Position numbers and translations under genes: made by a program
In this document: positions 13,679 through 25,487 of the stretch, piece by piece
Layout: every line of letters starts with the position of its first letter
How positions within the stretch are numbered: the first letter of the stretch is position 1
Notes under the pieces: model-generated
Told to the model about the DNA's origin: nothing
What the model saw: only the letters and a program-made list of their open reading frames with translations
Database searches by the model: none
Source: Centrapalus pauciflorus
Taxonomy: Eukaryota; Streptophyta; Magnoliopsida; Asterales; Asteraceae
Length of the DNA: 64,000 nucleotides
Direction of reading: 5' to 3'
Assembly (NCBI GenBank): GCA_020465985.1
Contig: JAANYP010000257.1
Coordinates: 780,706 to 844,705 of the forward strand

Positions 13679-13729
13679 TTGGTACATTCGGTTCACTTGA
13701 TTTCCAAATGTATTTTTTTTGAACCAGAC
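13679..13729 (+). mobile_element. Terminal fragment of TIR element family D
   Basis: The stretch reading TTGGTACATTCGGTTCACTT and ending TTTTTGAACCAGAC matches the right terminus of the element at 33498-33713 (GGTACCTTCGGGTGCACTTG, TTTTTGAACTTGAC). It is followed directly by (TA)n. Only this end remains. Confidence 0.5.
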
Positions 13730-14041
13730 TATATATATATATATAGAATATGGTTCGTGTGAGTACTTAAAAAATGCAGAGTACCGTGAGTACCTGTGAA
13801 CACACGATGTTCGGATGTGAACTTGCTCCGAAAAAAAAGTTTTTTTTTTTGAATTTTTTTCATATTCATTTAAATACAAATAAAATAAGGTTATTCGTAA
13901 AAAATTATATATATTCACACTTTCTAACATCTTAAAAGTCATGTGAACGTGAAAAAATTCATGTGAACATGCTAAGTGGTGAACACGCTAAGTGGTGAAC
14001 ACACGTTCACAACAGTGTAGTTCATGTGAACACACACTTTT

Positions 14042-16452
14042 TGTGAAGACCTTCCCTTACGGGGCAGTCCTCAGAGTCTAGGTCCCACATCATGCAACAC
14101 GATATCAATCATAACTAAGATAGAGTAATTTAAGTTGCGGAATTTCAGATTACAAGTACAAACATTAGGATAAGTTTAATACAATTTTAGTACAGATTAC
14201 AGTTTTCAAATTAAACTTATAAAGGGTACCAGACTAATCTAATTCATGTCATCATACAATCAAATCAAGTCTACCCAAACCACCACAATTATCATTTGCC
14301 AATCAGTACCGAAGGGTTTTGCTGAGTAGTGGTCTATAGAAAACTTCAATCTTGATCTTGTAAGACCTAAGAACTAGGTCCGGCAGGTGACTTTCCTTTA
14401 TCTTTTCCTGTAAAAATGTAAAGTAGCAACTGTAAGCATGGCTTAGTGAGAATATAGATTTTCAGATTCACATGCATTAATCAAGCGGATCATGGGTCAA
14501 AGCGTGATATGTCTGGACTGCCGCTACAGCCACTCATGATTGAGACATAGAACTCATAGAATTGGATGATGTTCAGCCCACGCTCACGCTTTTAGTGGAA
14601 GCTATCCACTTATGCTGGGCTAGCTACCAGCGGTCTTCATGGGGGAACATCGGAGTGTCTATACCAAGTTCAATAGAACTGGTGAAGTAGCATGGTCTAG
14701 AACAATAGACCGACAAGGCTAATCATGCTAAGCTGAATCAATATGTCAAAGATGCGAGTAATAATGAAAGCATAAGTCATCAAGGTCATGATAGCAATAA
14801 ACTCATAGCAATATCTGAACTGAATTTATAAATACAATGTCATGCGAAGTGATAAGTCAAATAGCCATCATGATCCACAGGGCATCACCGAACCATGGTG
14901 TGCACAGGTCACAATGCAGCTGAGCATTCATGAATGTCAAATAATCTATCATCAACAATATATCTCAATCGGAAGTCTAGCATGCAAAAACTGAATATCT
15001 ATAACTCACAGTTTCTGTAGGTCTTTATCAAGCAGATTTATGATCCACCACCTGAGTTATCTCAGAATTTATCTTTAATCTTTCTGAACTCTGGCTTTGC
15101 CTTTTCAATCTTTAATTATTTGTTCAGATTTATCTGAACCTGTCCAGAATAATATTACATCATTGTCAATTTCATAATCTTTTAGCTTTAAAGTCTTTAT
15201 ATTCTTATTTTCATCTGATTCTGATAACCGATAATTCTTTATTCTTCCATCTTGGATTCATGTTACTTGTGTTTAAAGAATATCAAAATATATATATACA
15301 ATTCGGATCAGCCCAGATTCAGATCCATCCGGATTAGGAATCAAATCAAAATTATCATCCAAATTCGGACCAACCCACATCCGGATTCGGATCTAAGGAT
15401 CATCTGAATTAGGATCAGATCCGAAATGTACTGAAAACTAGAGAACTCGCCGAGTAAACTCGGTGAACTCGCCGAGTTCACATCCGAACTTCGGACTGAG
15501 AACCGGATTTCGGACCTATCCGAATTGTGTTGACTCATTCGATTTCGGGTCCATTCGAATTAGGTTATATATTTATTTCGGACCAAGACTTATTTCGGGT
15601 CCCAACCGAATTCGGATCCGATACTTATGAATTTTTTGAAGAAATGTTCAAGTTGTTCTTGGGAACTCGCCGAGTTCCCCTATGAACTCGCCGAGTTCAC
15701 TTGCAGATATGCAAGTCGCAACTTACGGGTTTTATCAAAAATTCACCAATCGACAATTATACTAACATGCAATTAAATCCAACATTATATTATCAATTTT
15801 GGGGTGTTTCTACACTATTTTCCCCATCTCTAACACATTAAATCGTCCAGATTTGTCTAAAATATCGAAATTTTCTCAAGAACACAAAAGTTTATAAAAA
15901 CTCAGATTTTTGATCTTTTTGGACGATTTAAGCTACGATTTCTGTTTCTAAATCATTTATGGGTTTCATTACATGATTTCTAACCAACATTTCAAACACA
16001 TAACATAATTTTTACAGATTTATAAATTCGAATTTGTACATTTAAATTCCTAAAAATACAAACTAAAACTTAGAATTAATTGTATTACCTTAATATTCTT
16101 CTGATTCTTGATAATCTTCTGTTAGATTCACGAATTCTTCTTCTGATTCTTTGAGTTTCCAGCTGATTTTAGAGAGAGAGTGAGAGAGTTTTGTCTAATG
16201 AGATGATGAAATGAGAGAAATAAAAGACTTAAGGTCTTTTTATTTCAAGACTTTTGGGTTTTGGCAATTTTAACCCCTTAACATCTGATTTTCTTTATTA
16301 AAGATTTTATCTTTATTTTATCATCACTAGTTAATTTATCTTAATTAAATATTTTCATTACTTAATTAAAATTACAATACAAATAATGTTATAAAATTAC
16401 ATTATTGAATCAAAACAGAAATTAAAGTTAAGTCAAAAGCTAGGTTGTTACA
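14042..16452 (-). repeat. 3' LTR of the gypsy element (about 2.4 kb)
   Basis: On the minus strand it starts TGTAACAACCTAG and ends GGTCTTCACA, giving the TG...CA ends of an LTR. It begins about 40 nt after the integrase stop, behind a purine-rich GGTGGAGCCCATTC stretch. Inside are a CT-rich leader (about 16150-16200) and repeated CTCGCCGAGTT and GGATCCGAATT-type words (about 15300-15710). It shares the TGTAAC start, the CT-rich leader and a CTCACTAAGC/CTTAC block with the solo LTR at 27047-28980, so both belong to related families. Confidence 0.75.
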
Positions 16453-16489
16453 GAATGGGCTCCACCACGCATAAACTTCGTCCCCGAAG

Positions 16490-18000
16490 TTAGCTATGTT
16501 CGAACAGACTTGGATACGTTGCTTTCATGACATCTTTTGATTCCCAAGACTGATGCGAACCCTTGTGGTGTTTCCACTGGACGAGCACCATCTGTATCTC
16601 TTTATTACGAAGTTTTTTGGTCTTCGAGTCCAAAATACATTCTGGCTCTTCAACCACTCGAAGCTTCTCATCAATTTGCACATTAACGTGTGGTATCTGT
16701 ACTTCTCTTTCATCAGCTAGGCTCTTTCGTAGATGACTAACATGGAATACAGGATGTATTCCAGCTAAGTCAGTTGGCAGTTCAAGACGATAAGATTGAT
16801 TTCCTATCTTTTCAACAATCTTGAACGGGCCGATGAATCTCGGAGCTAGCTTGTTTCTCTTTATGAACCGGACCACATTCTTCATTGGAGATACTTTCAG
16901 CATCACCCAATCGTTAACTGCAAAACTGATCGATCTGTGACGATTATCGTAATACGACTTCTGCCTGCTTTGAGCTTCAAGTATATTCCTTCTGACAAGC
17001 TGAATCATATCATGAGTCAACTGTAGAAGGGCAGGACCTGCTAAAGGCGATTCACCTGTTTCGCGCCAACAGGTGGGAGTTCTGCACTTTCGTCCATATA
17101 AAGCTTCAAAAGGAGCCATCTTAATCGTGGAATGATAATTGTTGTTGTATGAGAATTCGACCAAGGGTAAATGGTCATCCCAGTTACCACCCAGATCAAG
17201 AACGCAGGCACGGAGCATATCTTCCAGAGTTAGGATAGTGCGTTCACTTTGGCCATCTGCATTAGGGTGATAAGCTGTACTCATTGAGATTCGAGTACCC
17301 ATCCCGTCTTGCAGTGCTTTCCAAAATCTCGAAGTGAAACGACTATCACGATCAGAGACGATAGATTTTGGCACACCGTGACGTGAAATAACCTCGGTGA
17401 TGTACATCTGTGCCAATCTATCAAGAGAGTATGTCTCTTTCATCGGTATGAAATGTGCTGACTTCGTTAATCGATCCACGACTACCCAGATGGAGTCGTG
17501 TTGTCTCTTGGTCTTTGGCAATTTTGTGACAAAGTCCATGGTTATATGCTCCCACTTCCACTCAGGAACTGGCAGTGGTTGCATATCCCCAAAGGGCTTC
17601 TGGTGTTCTGCCTTAACCATTTGACATACTATGCAGCTTTCAACGAATTGACCGATGTCTTTCTTCATTCCTGGCCACCAATAATCAGCTTTCAGATCGA
17701 AATACATCTTTGAGCTGCCAGGATGAATGGATAACTTGGACTGATGGGCTTCAGATAGAAGAGCGTTGCGAATAGAACCATATTTAGGAATCCAGATTCG
17801 GTTTCCCTTGAGACATTGAAGTCCCAAATGATTCATAGACAGAAATTGAAGTTGCCCCTTGAGATTTTCATAACAGAGATTCTCTTCTTTCAATGCTTCA
17901 TCTTGAGCAGTTTTAATATCTTCGATGAGATCAGAAGAGAATACAATCGGAGTTAGGGTATAGCAACACCTCTCCGGATAGACTTTTCTACTCAATGCAT
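16490..18000 (-). pseudogene. Integrase and chromodomain-like region of the gypsy pol
   Basis: A long open frame holds the zinc-binding H-H-C-C domain (HQSKLSIHPGSSKMY with a later CIVCQMVK). The DDE core follows (ITMDFVTKLPK, VSDRDSRFTSRFW and the Glu in NADGQSERT). Next are GPFKIVEKIGNQSYRLELP and a tail with VLVQWKHHKGSHQSWE, the chromodomain-like end of chromoviruses. The frame is entered after a frameshift at about 18000, where it leaves the RNase H frame. The catalytic residues themselves are intact. The enzyme would insert element cDNA into host chromatin. It cannot be made from this copy because of the upstream lesions. Confidence 0.88.
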
Positions 18001-18626
18001 CCGCGATTGGCTTTGTCGAGATGATATAGGATCTCACAATCATAGTCCTTGATAAGCTCCAAGGACCTTCGCTGTTTCATGTTCAGATCCTTTTGAGTAA
18101 ATAGATGTTTGAGACTTTTATGGTCGGTGTAAAGCTGACACCGAGTCCCATAAAGATAATGCCGCCAAATTTTTAATGCAAAGGTGACGGCAGCCAACTC
18201 AAGATCATGAGTTGGTGCACTTTTCTCGTAATCCTTTAATTGCCTTGAAGCGTAAGCAATAACCTTTCCCCTTTGCATAAGAACACACCCTAAGCCAGTA
18301 CCAGATGCATCGCTATAAATAACAAAGTCATCATTGCCCTCTGGTAAGGCTAGGATTGGCGCTTGAATGAGTTTCTGCTTCAGAGTTTCAAATGCCTCTT
18401 GCTGTTTATCGGCCCATACGAAAGGCGTATTCTTTCGTGTTAGCATAGTAAGTGGCACAGCAATCTTCGAGAAGTCCTTAATGAATCGCCGGTAGTAACC
18501 AGCCAATCCAAGGAAACTTCTGATTTCGATGGCATTGCGAGGCGTTTGCCATTTTTGAACGGCCTCGACTTTGGATGGATCAACGGAGATGCCTTCGCCA
18601 GATACAATATGGCCAAGGAATTGAAT
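18000..18626 (-). pseudogene. RT connection and RNase H region of the gypsy pol
   Basis: The frame includes AGYYRRFIKDFSKIA, the palm-to-RNase H connection of gypsy RTs. RNase H follows with YSDASGTGLGCVLMQRG, ASRQLKDYE, the Glu in THDLELAAV and LYTDHKSLKH, so the acidic catalytic residues are visible. It degrades the RNA strand of the RNA-DNA hybrid during element replication. The frame ends in a stop just where the conserved link to integrase should follow, which implies a small indel near 18000. Confidence 0.85.
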
Positions 18627-19554
18627 CTATAAAGAAATCAAAGTAGAATTTCAAGTTTTGAAACAACAAACGCTTTAAGAAATAACTCGAGACAATGTAA
18701 GATTTTTACCTGTCTGAGCCAAAACTCGCACTTTGAGAATTTTGCATAGAGTCTTTCATTTCTCAATAACTCTAGCAATTGACGTAGATGAACAATATGA
18801 TCAGCCTCCGTTTTGGAGTAAATCAGAATATCATCTATGAATACGATAACTGACTTATCCAGCATTGGTCTGCACACGCGATTCATGAGGTCCATGAACG
18901 CCGCTGGTGCATTCGTTAATCCGAAAGGCATTACGAGAAATTCGTAATGACCATATCTTGTTCGGAAGGCTGTCTTTGGAATATCCTCATCTTTAACTTT
19001 CAGCTGATGATACCCAGAACGAAGGTCGATTTTGGAGAAGTAACTGGCTCCTTGTAACTGATCAAATAGATCATCGATTCTGGCAGAGGATATTTATTCT
19101 TGATTGTGACTTTGTTCAACTCACGATAGTCGATGCACATTCGGAGAGTTCCGTCTTTCTTTTTAACGAATAAGACAGGTGCACCCCACGGAGATGAACT
19201 CGGTCGGATAAATCCCTTCTCTAACAGATCTTGCAGTTATTTTGACATTTCCTGCATTTCTGCAGGAGCAAGTCTGTAGGGGGCTTTAGCGATGGGAGCC
19301 GCACCAGGAACTAAGTCAATCCCGAATTCAACTTGTCGTTCTGGTGGCACTCCAGAAATGTCATCAGGGAATACGTCTGGGAACTCACAGACGATCGGAA
19401 TATCAGACACTGATTTCTTGCTATCTTTAGAGACAGTTTCAGACGAGACATAACACAAGTAGGATTCGTGACCCTTAGAAAGATATTTACGCGCTTTCTC
19501 AACCGATATAAAACAATGAGCACCTTTACGCTTGTCGCCTTTAATCTCTAACAC
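18627..19554 (-). pseudogene. Reverse transcriptase region of the gypsy pol with an 83-bp intron-like insert
   Basis: The segment contains the PPERQVEFGIDLVPG entry block, the MPFGLTNAPAAFMDLMNRV motif and the polymerase FIDDILIYSK (the YxDD-type FIDD box). Lesions include a stop at 19237-19239 and a frameshift near 19080. After KCEFWLRQ the frame is interrupted by 83 bp (18627-18709) with GT...AG ends. Beyond it the expected next residues (IQFLGHIVSGEG) resume exactly. The normal role is copying element RNA into DNA. This copy is inactive. Confidence 0.85.
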
Positions 19555-19623
19555 TCGGCCGTCTGAAGTCTTGATTCGGATGATTCGGCGGTTGCAGACA
19601 ATAGTAGCCTCGTTGTTCGTTAA

Positions 19624-20389
19624 CTAATTCATGCCGATGATAACGTCGAACTCTTTTAGCGGTATCGGGATAAGATCGAGGTTAAATACAACGTGATTGA
19701 CAAGTAATGTGCAATTTCGGTAAACGGAATCAGCCATAACGTAATTGTTACTGGCTGTCTCTATATCAAGTATAACAGGAAGCTTCGAAGGAAACATAGA
19801 TAATCTTTGCGCAAAAGTAGTCGAGATGTATGAACGGCTTGCACCGGAGTCGAATAACACACGCGCAGGTATTGAATTTAATAAAAACGTACCGGTAACC
19901 ACATCCGGGGTTTCTTTCGCTTCCTCCGCCGTTATTTGGAAGGCGCGGGTCCTAACAGTTGGAGTTGCAGCTGAGCTTTTCATTGTAGAACCTCCAGCTG
20001 ATGACTGTGATTGACCTCGTTGTCCACTGTGGCACTGATACATGAAGTGACCACGCTTTCCGCATTTAGCACAACCAAGACCTCGTTGGGGGCACTCTTC
20101 TCTACTATGGCCGATTCTGCTACACACATAACACGTGACGTCGTCTGGATTACACAATCCCATATGCGATTTTCTGCATCTCTTGCAGAACCGTGGTTCA
20201 TTTGTAAGCGAATAAGCTTGAGCTTTCTGTGGCGAACTGTACTGTTGAGACTGCTGGGGTTGCTGAGTCTGAGATTTATTCGGCTTGAAGAATCTGCCGA
20301 ATCTTTGCTTCTTTGGAGGAGAAGGACATGTCGGGTTCGTTGATGAAGCGTAGAGTTGATCGCCGTACTCTAAATATCCTCTCTCAATC
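19624..20389 (-). pseudogene. Gag zinc-knuckle and aspartic protease remnant
   Basis: Read on the minus strand, there is a Cys-rich block with CYVCSRIGHSREEC and CAKCGKRGHFMYQC, two CCHC knuckles that bind element RNA. The retropepsin motif LFDSGASRSYIS follows, then DLIPIPLKEFDVIIGMN and a stop. Related elements continue with a Trp-Leu after an Asp at that point, so the stop is a lesion. The frame remains open upstream of the first Met to about 20370, with a Pro/Gln/Ser-rich linker. The rest of gag is deleted. Confidence 0.85.
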
Positions 20390-20431
20390 TACCTCCGGTA
20401 CTCCGCAAAACTAGTGGTACTCATTTGAACC

Positions 20432-20436
<5 letters not shown>

Positions 20437-20467
<31 letters not shown>
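20437..20467. repeat. (AT)n microsatellite
   Basis: An AT tract separates the end of the family A element from the start of the family B element. Confidence 0.9.
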
Positions 20468-20468
<1 letters not shown>

Positions 20469-21409
20469 AGGTTCAAATGAGAACTTTTATGCATCGGGGC
20501 ACCTCGAGGCACTTTTGTGCATCAGATAATCAAACAAGGGTGCACAAAGGACATTTTGGGAAAATTAAATATATGAAATTAATTAATATTTAAATATCAT
20601 TAAAAGATAATTAGGAGTTACATTTTGAATTAAAATATCATATTAACTACATTCCTCATTTTCCTCCCAATTTCTCTCTATCTCTCTCTCTCCCTTTCTC
20701 TCTAATTGTGTTCTTCATAATTTTCATAGTGATGATGATTTGAAGACGAAGATTAACGATGAACAACGATGATGATGAACATGAACAAGAGATGCAACCG
20801 ATGATAAATATGAAAATCACGATGCATAGATGGATGAAGAACGATGAATAATGATGATGCATAGATGGAAGATGAACAATGACGATGCATAGATGAATGA
20901 TGAACGATGAACAACAAAAAATGATGATGCATAAATGGATGATGAACAATGACGATGCATAGATGAATGATGAACAAGTTGAACACAATGCATAGATGAA
21001 TGAAAAATATGAACGACGAATACGATGCATAAATGAATTCGTCTATTTTTTTTTGTTAAATGCGTCTTTTTTGAACACGATGGATAGATAAACACGATTA
21101 ACAATGAAATGCATCGATCTCCATCATCTTTTTTGAATTTGTGTAATTTTTGTTGAGTTTGGAAATGTATTAATTGAATTTATTTAACATTTATTATTTG
21201 ATTATTTGTTGAAATATTAAATTTAATGAGATATGCACATTCCCTAAAATGCCATTCCTTGTTTGTTTTCATAATGCACAAGATGCATAAAATTGTCCAA
21301 CTATTTTCCCTTTTGACATCAATCTAATCCATACAAATTTTTGATCTAATGGATGATATAGGTACTTTTGTACCTCGATGCACAAAAGTTCTCAATTGAA
21401 CCTCCCTCT
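20468..21409. mobile_element. TIR element family B, copy 1 (about 0.94 kb) in (TA)n
   Basis: The left end GAGGTTCAAATGAGAACTTT and the reverse complement of the right end, GAGGTTCAATTGAGAACTTT, are inverted repeats. They continue inward to TGCATCG(G/A)GG. (TA)n lies on both sides. The interior (about 20820-21100) is a degenerate tandem array of GATGATGCATAGATG and ATGAACAATGACGATGC words that gives Ser/His/Ile-rich spurious ORFs. A related copy is at 26990-29187. There is no transposase. Confidence 0.7.
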
Positions 21410-21424
21410 ATATATATATATATA

Positions 21425-23227
21425 GAATTTGGTTCCTGAGCGTACCACGTGAATTCCGGAGTACCCAACGCACCATTCATCAACCACAGGATCAAAAATA
21501 TAGGAGAGGAGCATGATGGACATTCAACCTGATTTCAGCTTCATTAAGGGAATGATCATTCACATTGGTTGATCATTCACATTAGTTAATTGATCATTCA
21601 CATTACTTAATTGATCATTCACAACACTTATTTAACTATTTATACTTCTTGTACACTTATTTGATCATTCACATTACTTAATTAACCATTCAAATTACTT
21701 AATTGATCATTCACATTACTTAATTAATCATTCACATTACTTAATTGACCATTCACATTACTTAAATACATTTAACATTGATGGTATGTAGAAGATGAAG
21801 TCTGACATTGCTGTTCTCGTCATTCATCAAATGTGAATGGACATTTACCTAATGTGAATGACCATTCACATTAGAAGATTGATCATTAACAAAACGTAGT
21901 TGACAATTAACATGACTAATGTAAGGTGCTGATATTATTTCACCAATGTGAATGGTGAAATTTACTAAAGTGAATGGTCATTCACATTAGCTGAATGATC
22001 ATTCACATTGGTTGATCTTATTAATGTTTGATAGATTTGAGAATTTGAGCGTTACATGAATGACCATTGTTACTGTTTGTCATTAATCTTGTTACTGGTT
22101 GTTAGTAGTTGACGATGCACAGCATACATGCTGTGCTGATATGGTACAACCAATGAGAATGGTAAATTTCCTAATGTGAATGGCCATTCACATTAGCTGA
22201 ATGATCATTCACATTGATTGATGTTATTAATGTTTGATAGATTTGAGAATTTGAGCGTTACATGAATGACCATTGTTACTGTTTATCATTAATCTTGTTA
22301 CTGGTTGTTAGTAGTTGACGATGCACAACATACATGCTGTGCTGATATGGTACAACCAATGTGAATGGTAAATTTCCTAATGTGAATGGCCATTCACATT
22401 AGCTGAATGATCATTCACATTGGTTGATGTTATTAATGTTTGATACATTTTGAGAATTTGAGCATTACATGAATGACCATTGTTACTGTTTGTCATTAAT
22501 CTTGTTACTGGTTGTTAGTAGTTGACGATGCACAACATACATGTTGTGCTGATATGGTACAACCAATGTGAATGGTAAATTTTCTAATGTGAATGGCCAT
22601 TCACATTAGCTGAATGATCATTCACATTGGTTGATGTTATTAATGTTTGATAGATTTTGAGAATTTGAGTGTTACATGAATGACCATTGTTACTGTTTGT
22701 CATTAATCTTGTTACTGTTTGTTAGCAGTTGACAATGCTTAGATTCACATGTTGTGCTGATATTATTTTACCAATGTGAATGGTCAAATAAGCAATGTGA
22801 ATGATCATTTAAGTAAGGTGAATGATCAATTAAGTAATGTGAATGATCCTTTAAGTAACGTAAAATGTTAATTAAGCAATGTGAATGATCATTTAAGTAA
22901 TGTGAATGGTCAATTAAGTAATGTGAATGATCAATTAAGTAATATGAATGATCAATTTGTCAAATAATTATTGTGAATGATCAAATACGTGCTGTGAATG
23001 AATAACTAAGTAATGTGAATGATCAATTAACTAATGTGAATGATCAATTAATGTGAATGATGAATTAAGTAATGTGAATGGTCGTTGTAATTACGAAAAT
23101 ACCCTTCCAGCCAAAAAAAAGGGGGGCGCGCTTTTTTTGATCACAACCATTGATTTATTTAATCTTGTGGCTTTGGATGGGTACCCTTGGTACACTGGAT
23201 TTTTGAAGGGACTCTTTTGAACCTAAA

Positions 23228-23229
<2 letters not shown>
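21425..23229. mobile_element. TIR element family C (about 1.8 kb) with internal tandem repeats, in (TA)n
   Basis: It begins GAATTTGGTTCCTGAGCGTA directly after (TA)n and ends before (TA)n with the inverted form; the reverse complement of the end is GATTTAGGTTCAAAAGAGTC. Both ends carry a further GTACCC block, as in families A and B. The interior is built from ATTCACATTACTTAATTGATC-like words in both orientations, plus four tandem 206-bp units. No coding sequence is seen. Confidence 0.68.
22014..22840. repeat. Four tandem copies of a 206-bp unit
   Basis: The word TTAATGTTTGATA recurs at 22021, 22227, 22433 and 22640, a period of 206-207 bp. Each unit repeats GTTACATGAATGACCATTG, GTAGTTGAC(G/A)ATGC and the self-complementary AATGGCCATT with flanking TGTGAATGG/CATTCACATT. 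Units differ at a few sites only. Confidence 0.9.

Positions 23230-23284
<55 letters not shown>
23230..23284. repeat. (AT)n microsatellite
   Basis: An AT tract lies between families C and D. Confidence 0.95.
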
Positions 23285-23288
<4 letters not shown>

Positions 23289-23690
23289 ACACACATCAAG
23301 TGCATCCGAATGTACCAATCTTATAAAACTTTTTTTAAATTTTTTTTTCATAACCATGTTTAAATTAATGTTATACACATGATAAATGAATTTCACATAC
23401 ATTCACACTTTCTGTATCCTTAAAAATTATGTGAATGCTCAATGCATATTTATGTGAATGGTCATCCATGTGAATGAGCATTTTACACCATGTGAATGGT
23501 GTGAATGATCATTCACATGATCTTTTTTTTTTACCATTCACAAGATTTATGATGTTGCTCCTTTTGGAAAAAAAAATCTTATAATGTTGTCTTATACATG
23601 TCTATTCAAAAAAATATACGTGAATGATCATTCACATTAGGGTACGCTGGATACGCTGGAATCTCATAGGTACGCTGATAAACCTGATTC
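23285..23690 (-). mobile_element. TIR element family D, copy 1 (about 0.4 kb)
   Basis: Its right end, reversed, reads GAATCAGGTTTATCAGCGTA and matches GATCAGGTTCATCAGCGTAC of the copy at 33498-33713. Its left part (ATCAAGTGCATCCGAATGTA) matches the other end of that copy, followed by AACCATGTTTAAATTA and CTTATACATGTCTAT in both. It is flanked on the left by (TA)n. The left terminus has drifted. It is longer than the 33.5-kb copy by a GTGAATG-rich middle. Confidence 0.6.
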
Positions 23691-23692
23691 TA

Positions 23693-24858
23693 TAAACACT
23701 CACACATACTTTTAAACTTTTATATTATTTTATATTACTTTTTATTCCCAAAATTTATAGTTATTTATATAGTTAATTTATTTATCCTTTTTAATATTAG
23801 ATTTCCTTCGTATAGATACTTATTATTTTTAATTTATTAATTTTGTTAAGTCAATACAATTTTATTTATATTAGTAAATATATTTTGATGAAATTATAAG
23901 TTAATTGTTAAACAAAATATATTTTATGTGTATAAAATGCATTATTTAAATGTAGTTACACTAAACGCAATATATAAACTTGACATATTATATACATAAA
24001 TTAAACTAAATTGTTAAGTTTTGTTATGATTTCGTATGTAGTTCTAGTTATGCTTATTGAATTAATACATTGAACATTTGTAATTTATTTGTACATTAAC
24101 TTAAAAAATAAACAAATTATAATAGAGAACAAGTTAAATTATATATTTCTTTAAGTTAAAATTTCATTGAACATAATGTTGATATAAATATAAAATATTT
24201 AAATTAAAATGCATAAGTTAGGATAAAAATGATTAAATTTATAAGTATTTGTATGAAGTAATATATAGTAGAGACAAAAGATAAAACAAATTAAATGTAT
24301 AAATAGTTATAAATTTTATTAATGAAAAGTATTAAAATAAATAAATACAATTAAAAATATAAATATATACAAAGTCAAATATATATTTTATAGTAATGTG
24401 TAAGAATAATAATAATAGTATTAATAACAAAAATTAACAAATTAAATTTAGTAATATACAAGTTGTTATCTATTACTAATTTTTAGTCATATAAATGCTT
24501 AAACTATAATAAAATAATAGTAATAATACTAGTAATAAAAATATCAAATAAATAAAAAATACAACATATTAAATACTTTATTACTTCACTTAAATTTTAA
24601 TAGTAATAATAAGACTATATTAAATAAATAATAAAAGAATAATAAACATTAATAAAGTGGACTAAAATAAAAATATTTAATTAGGGACCAAAACTGACTT
24701 AAAACTAAATGGCAAAATTGTCATTTTTATAAAAATATTGAAGGAAGGGACCAAATGCGTAATAAAACACCAACTATAAGTACTATAATTGTAAGTTTAT
24801 CGTGAAAAGGACGATATCCATAATTTTTGTATAAGCATAGGGACGAAATTTGTAATTC

Positions 24859-24862
<4 letters not shown>
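23693..24862 (-). mobile_element. Right part of the interrupted fold-back (MULE-like) element
   Basis: The outer 380 bp (24862 inward) is the inverted partner of 13308-13678: GAATTACAAATTTCGTCCCT, ATTACGCATTTGGTCCC and AGTCAGTTTTGGTCCCTAAT on the minus strand. The inner 0.8 kb is very AT-rich and non-coding. See the left arm entry for the argument that both belong to one element. Confidence 0.5.
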
Positions 24863-25190
<328 letters not shown>

Positions 25191-25487
25191 CCTCGTCACC
25201 CGTTTAACTTAATCGGGTTCGGGAAAACCCACCCCGTTTAGATCGGTTTTCGGTTTTTCCCATCGGGTTCGGGTTTTTTTTTGTCATCCCTAGTTTCGGA
25301 CGATGATGTAATAACAAGTCTCAAAATATGAAAACTCATATAAGACTAATGTATAGTCTATATATTTTGTTAACGATTAATGGCATTGTAGTTTTTACTT
25401 ATTTATTTTTTATTTAAAAAGATGAAACGATCATGAATTTTTTGAGGTTTGGAAAATTTTGAGAGGACCACGGACACTCGTATTCTT

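Larger units (their letters stand above)
14042..20389 (-). mobile_element. Ty3/gypsy LTR retrotransposon (chromovirus/Tekay-like), 5'-truncated and dead
   Basis: On the minus strand the order is gag zinc knuckle, protease, reverse transcriptase, RNase H, integrase and C-terminal chromodomain-like tail, then a 3' LTR. This is the gypsy order. The 5' LTR, primer-binding site and most of gag are absent; the sequence breaks at about 20389 directly into the host TIR element. Several stops and frameshifts disable it. Two early changes at the end of protease (Asp to Asn, then a stop in place of the usual Trp) fit C-to-T decay of methylated DNA. No second copy of the LTR is present in the window. Confidence 0.88.
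13746..20436 (-). mobile_element. TIR element family A, copy 2, split by a retrotransposon
   Basis: One part (13746-14041) begins GAATATGGTTCGTGTGAGTA after (TA)n. The other (about 20390-20436) ends in the complementary family A terminus (TACTCATTTGAACCCAAAT) before another (TA)n. Together they are an inverted copy of the intact 435-bp elements, but about 140 bp of the element next to the second part is missing. The gypsy element at 14042-20389 lies between. The junction shows insertion followed by a deletion. Confidence 0.65.

Noticed and set aside
20656..21104. Overlapping Ser/His/Ile-rich ORFs
   Set aside because: They come from the GATGATGCATAG tandem repeats inside the family B element; all frames are open because of the repeat, not selection.
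21560..23100. CRISPR-like array of spaced repeats
   Set aside because: The repeats are degenerate, in both orientations, with irregular spacing, in a plant nuclear context. They belong to a TIR element.
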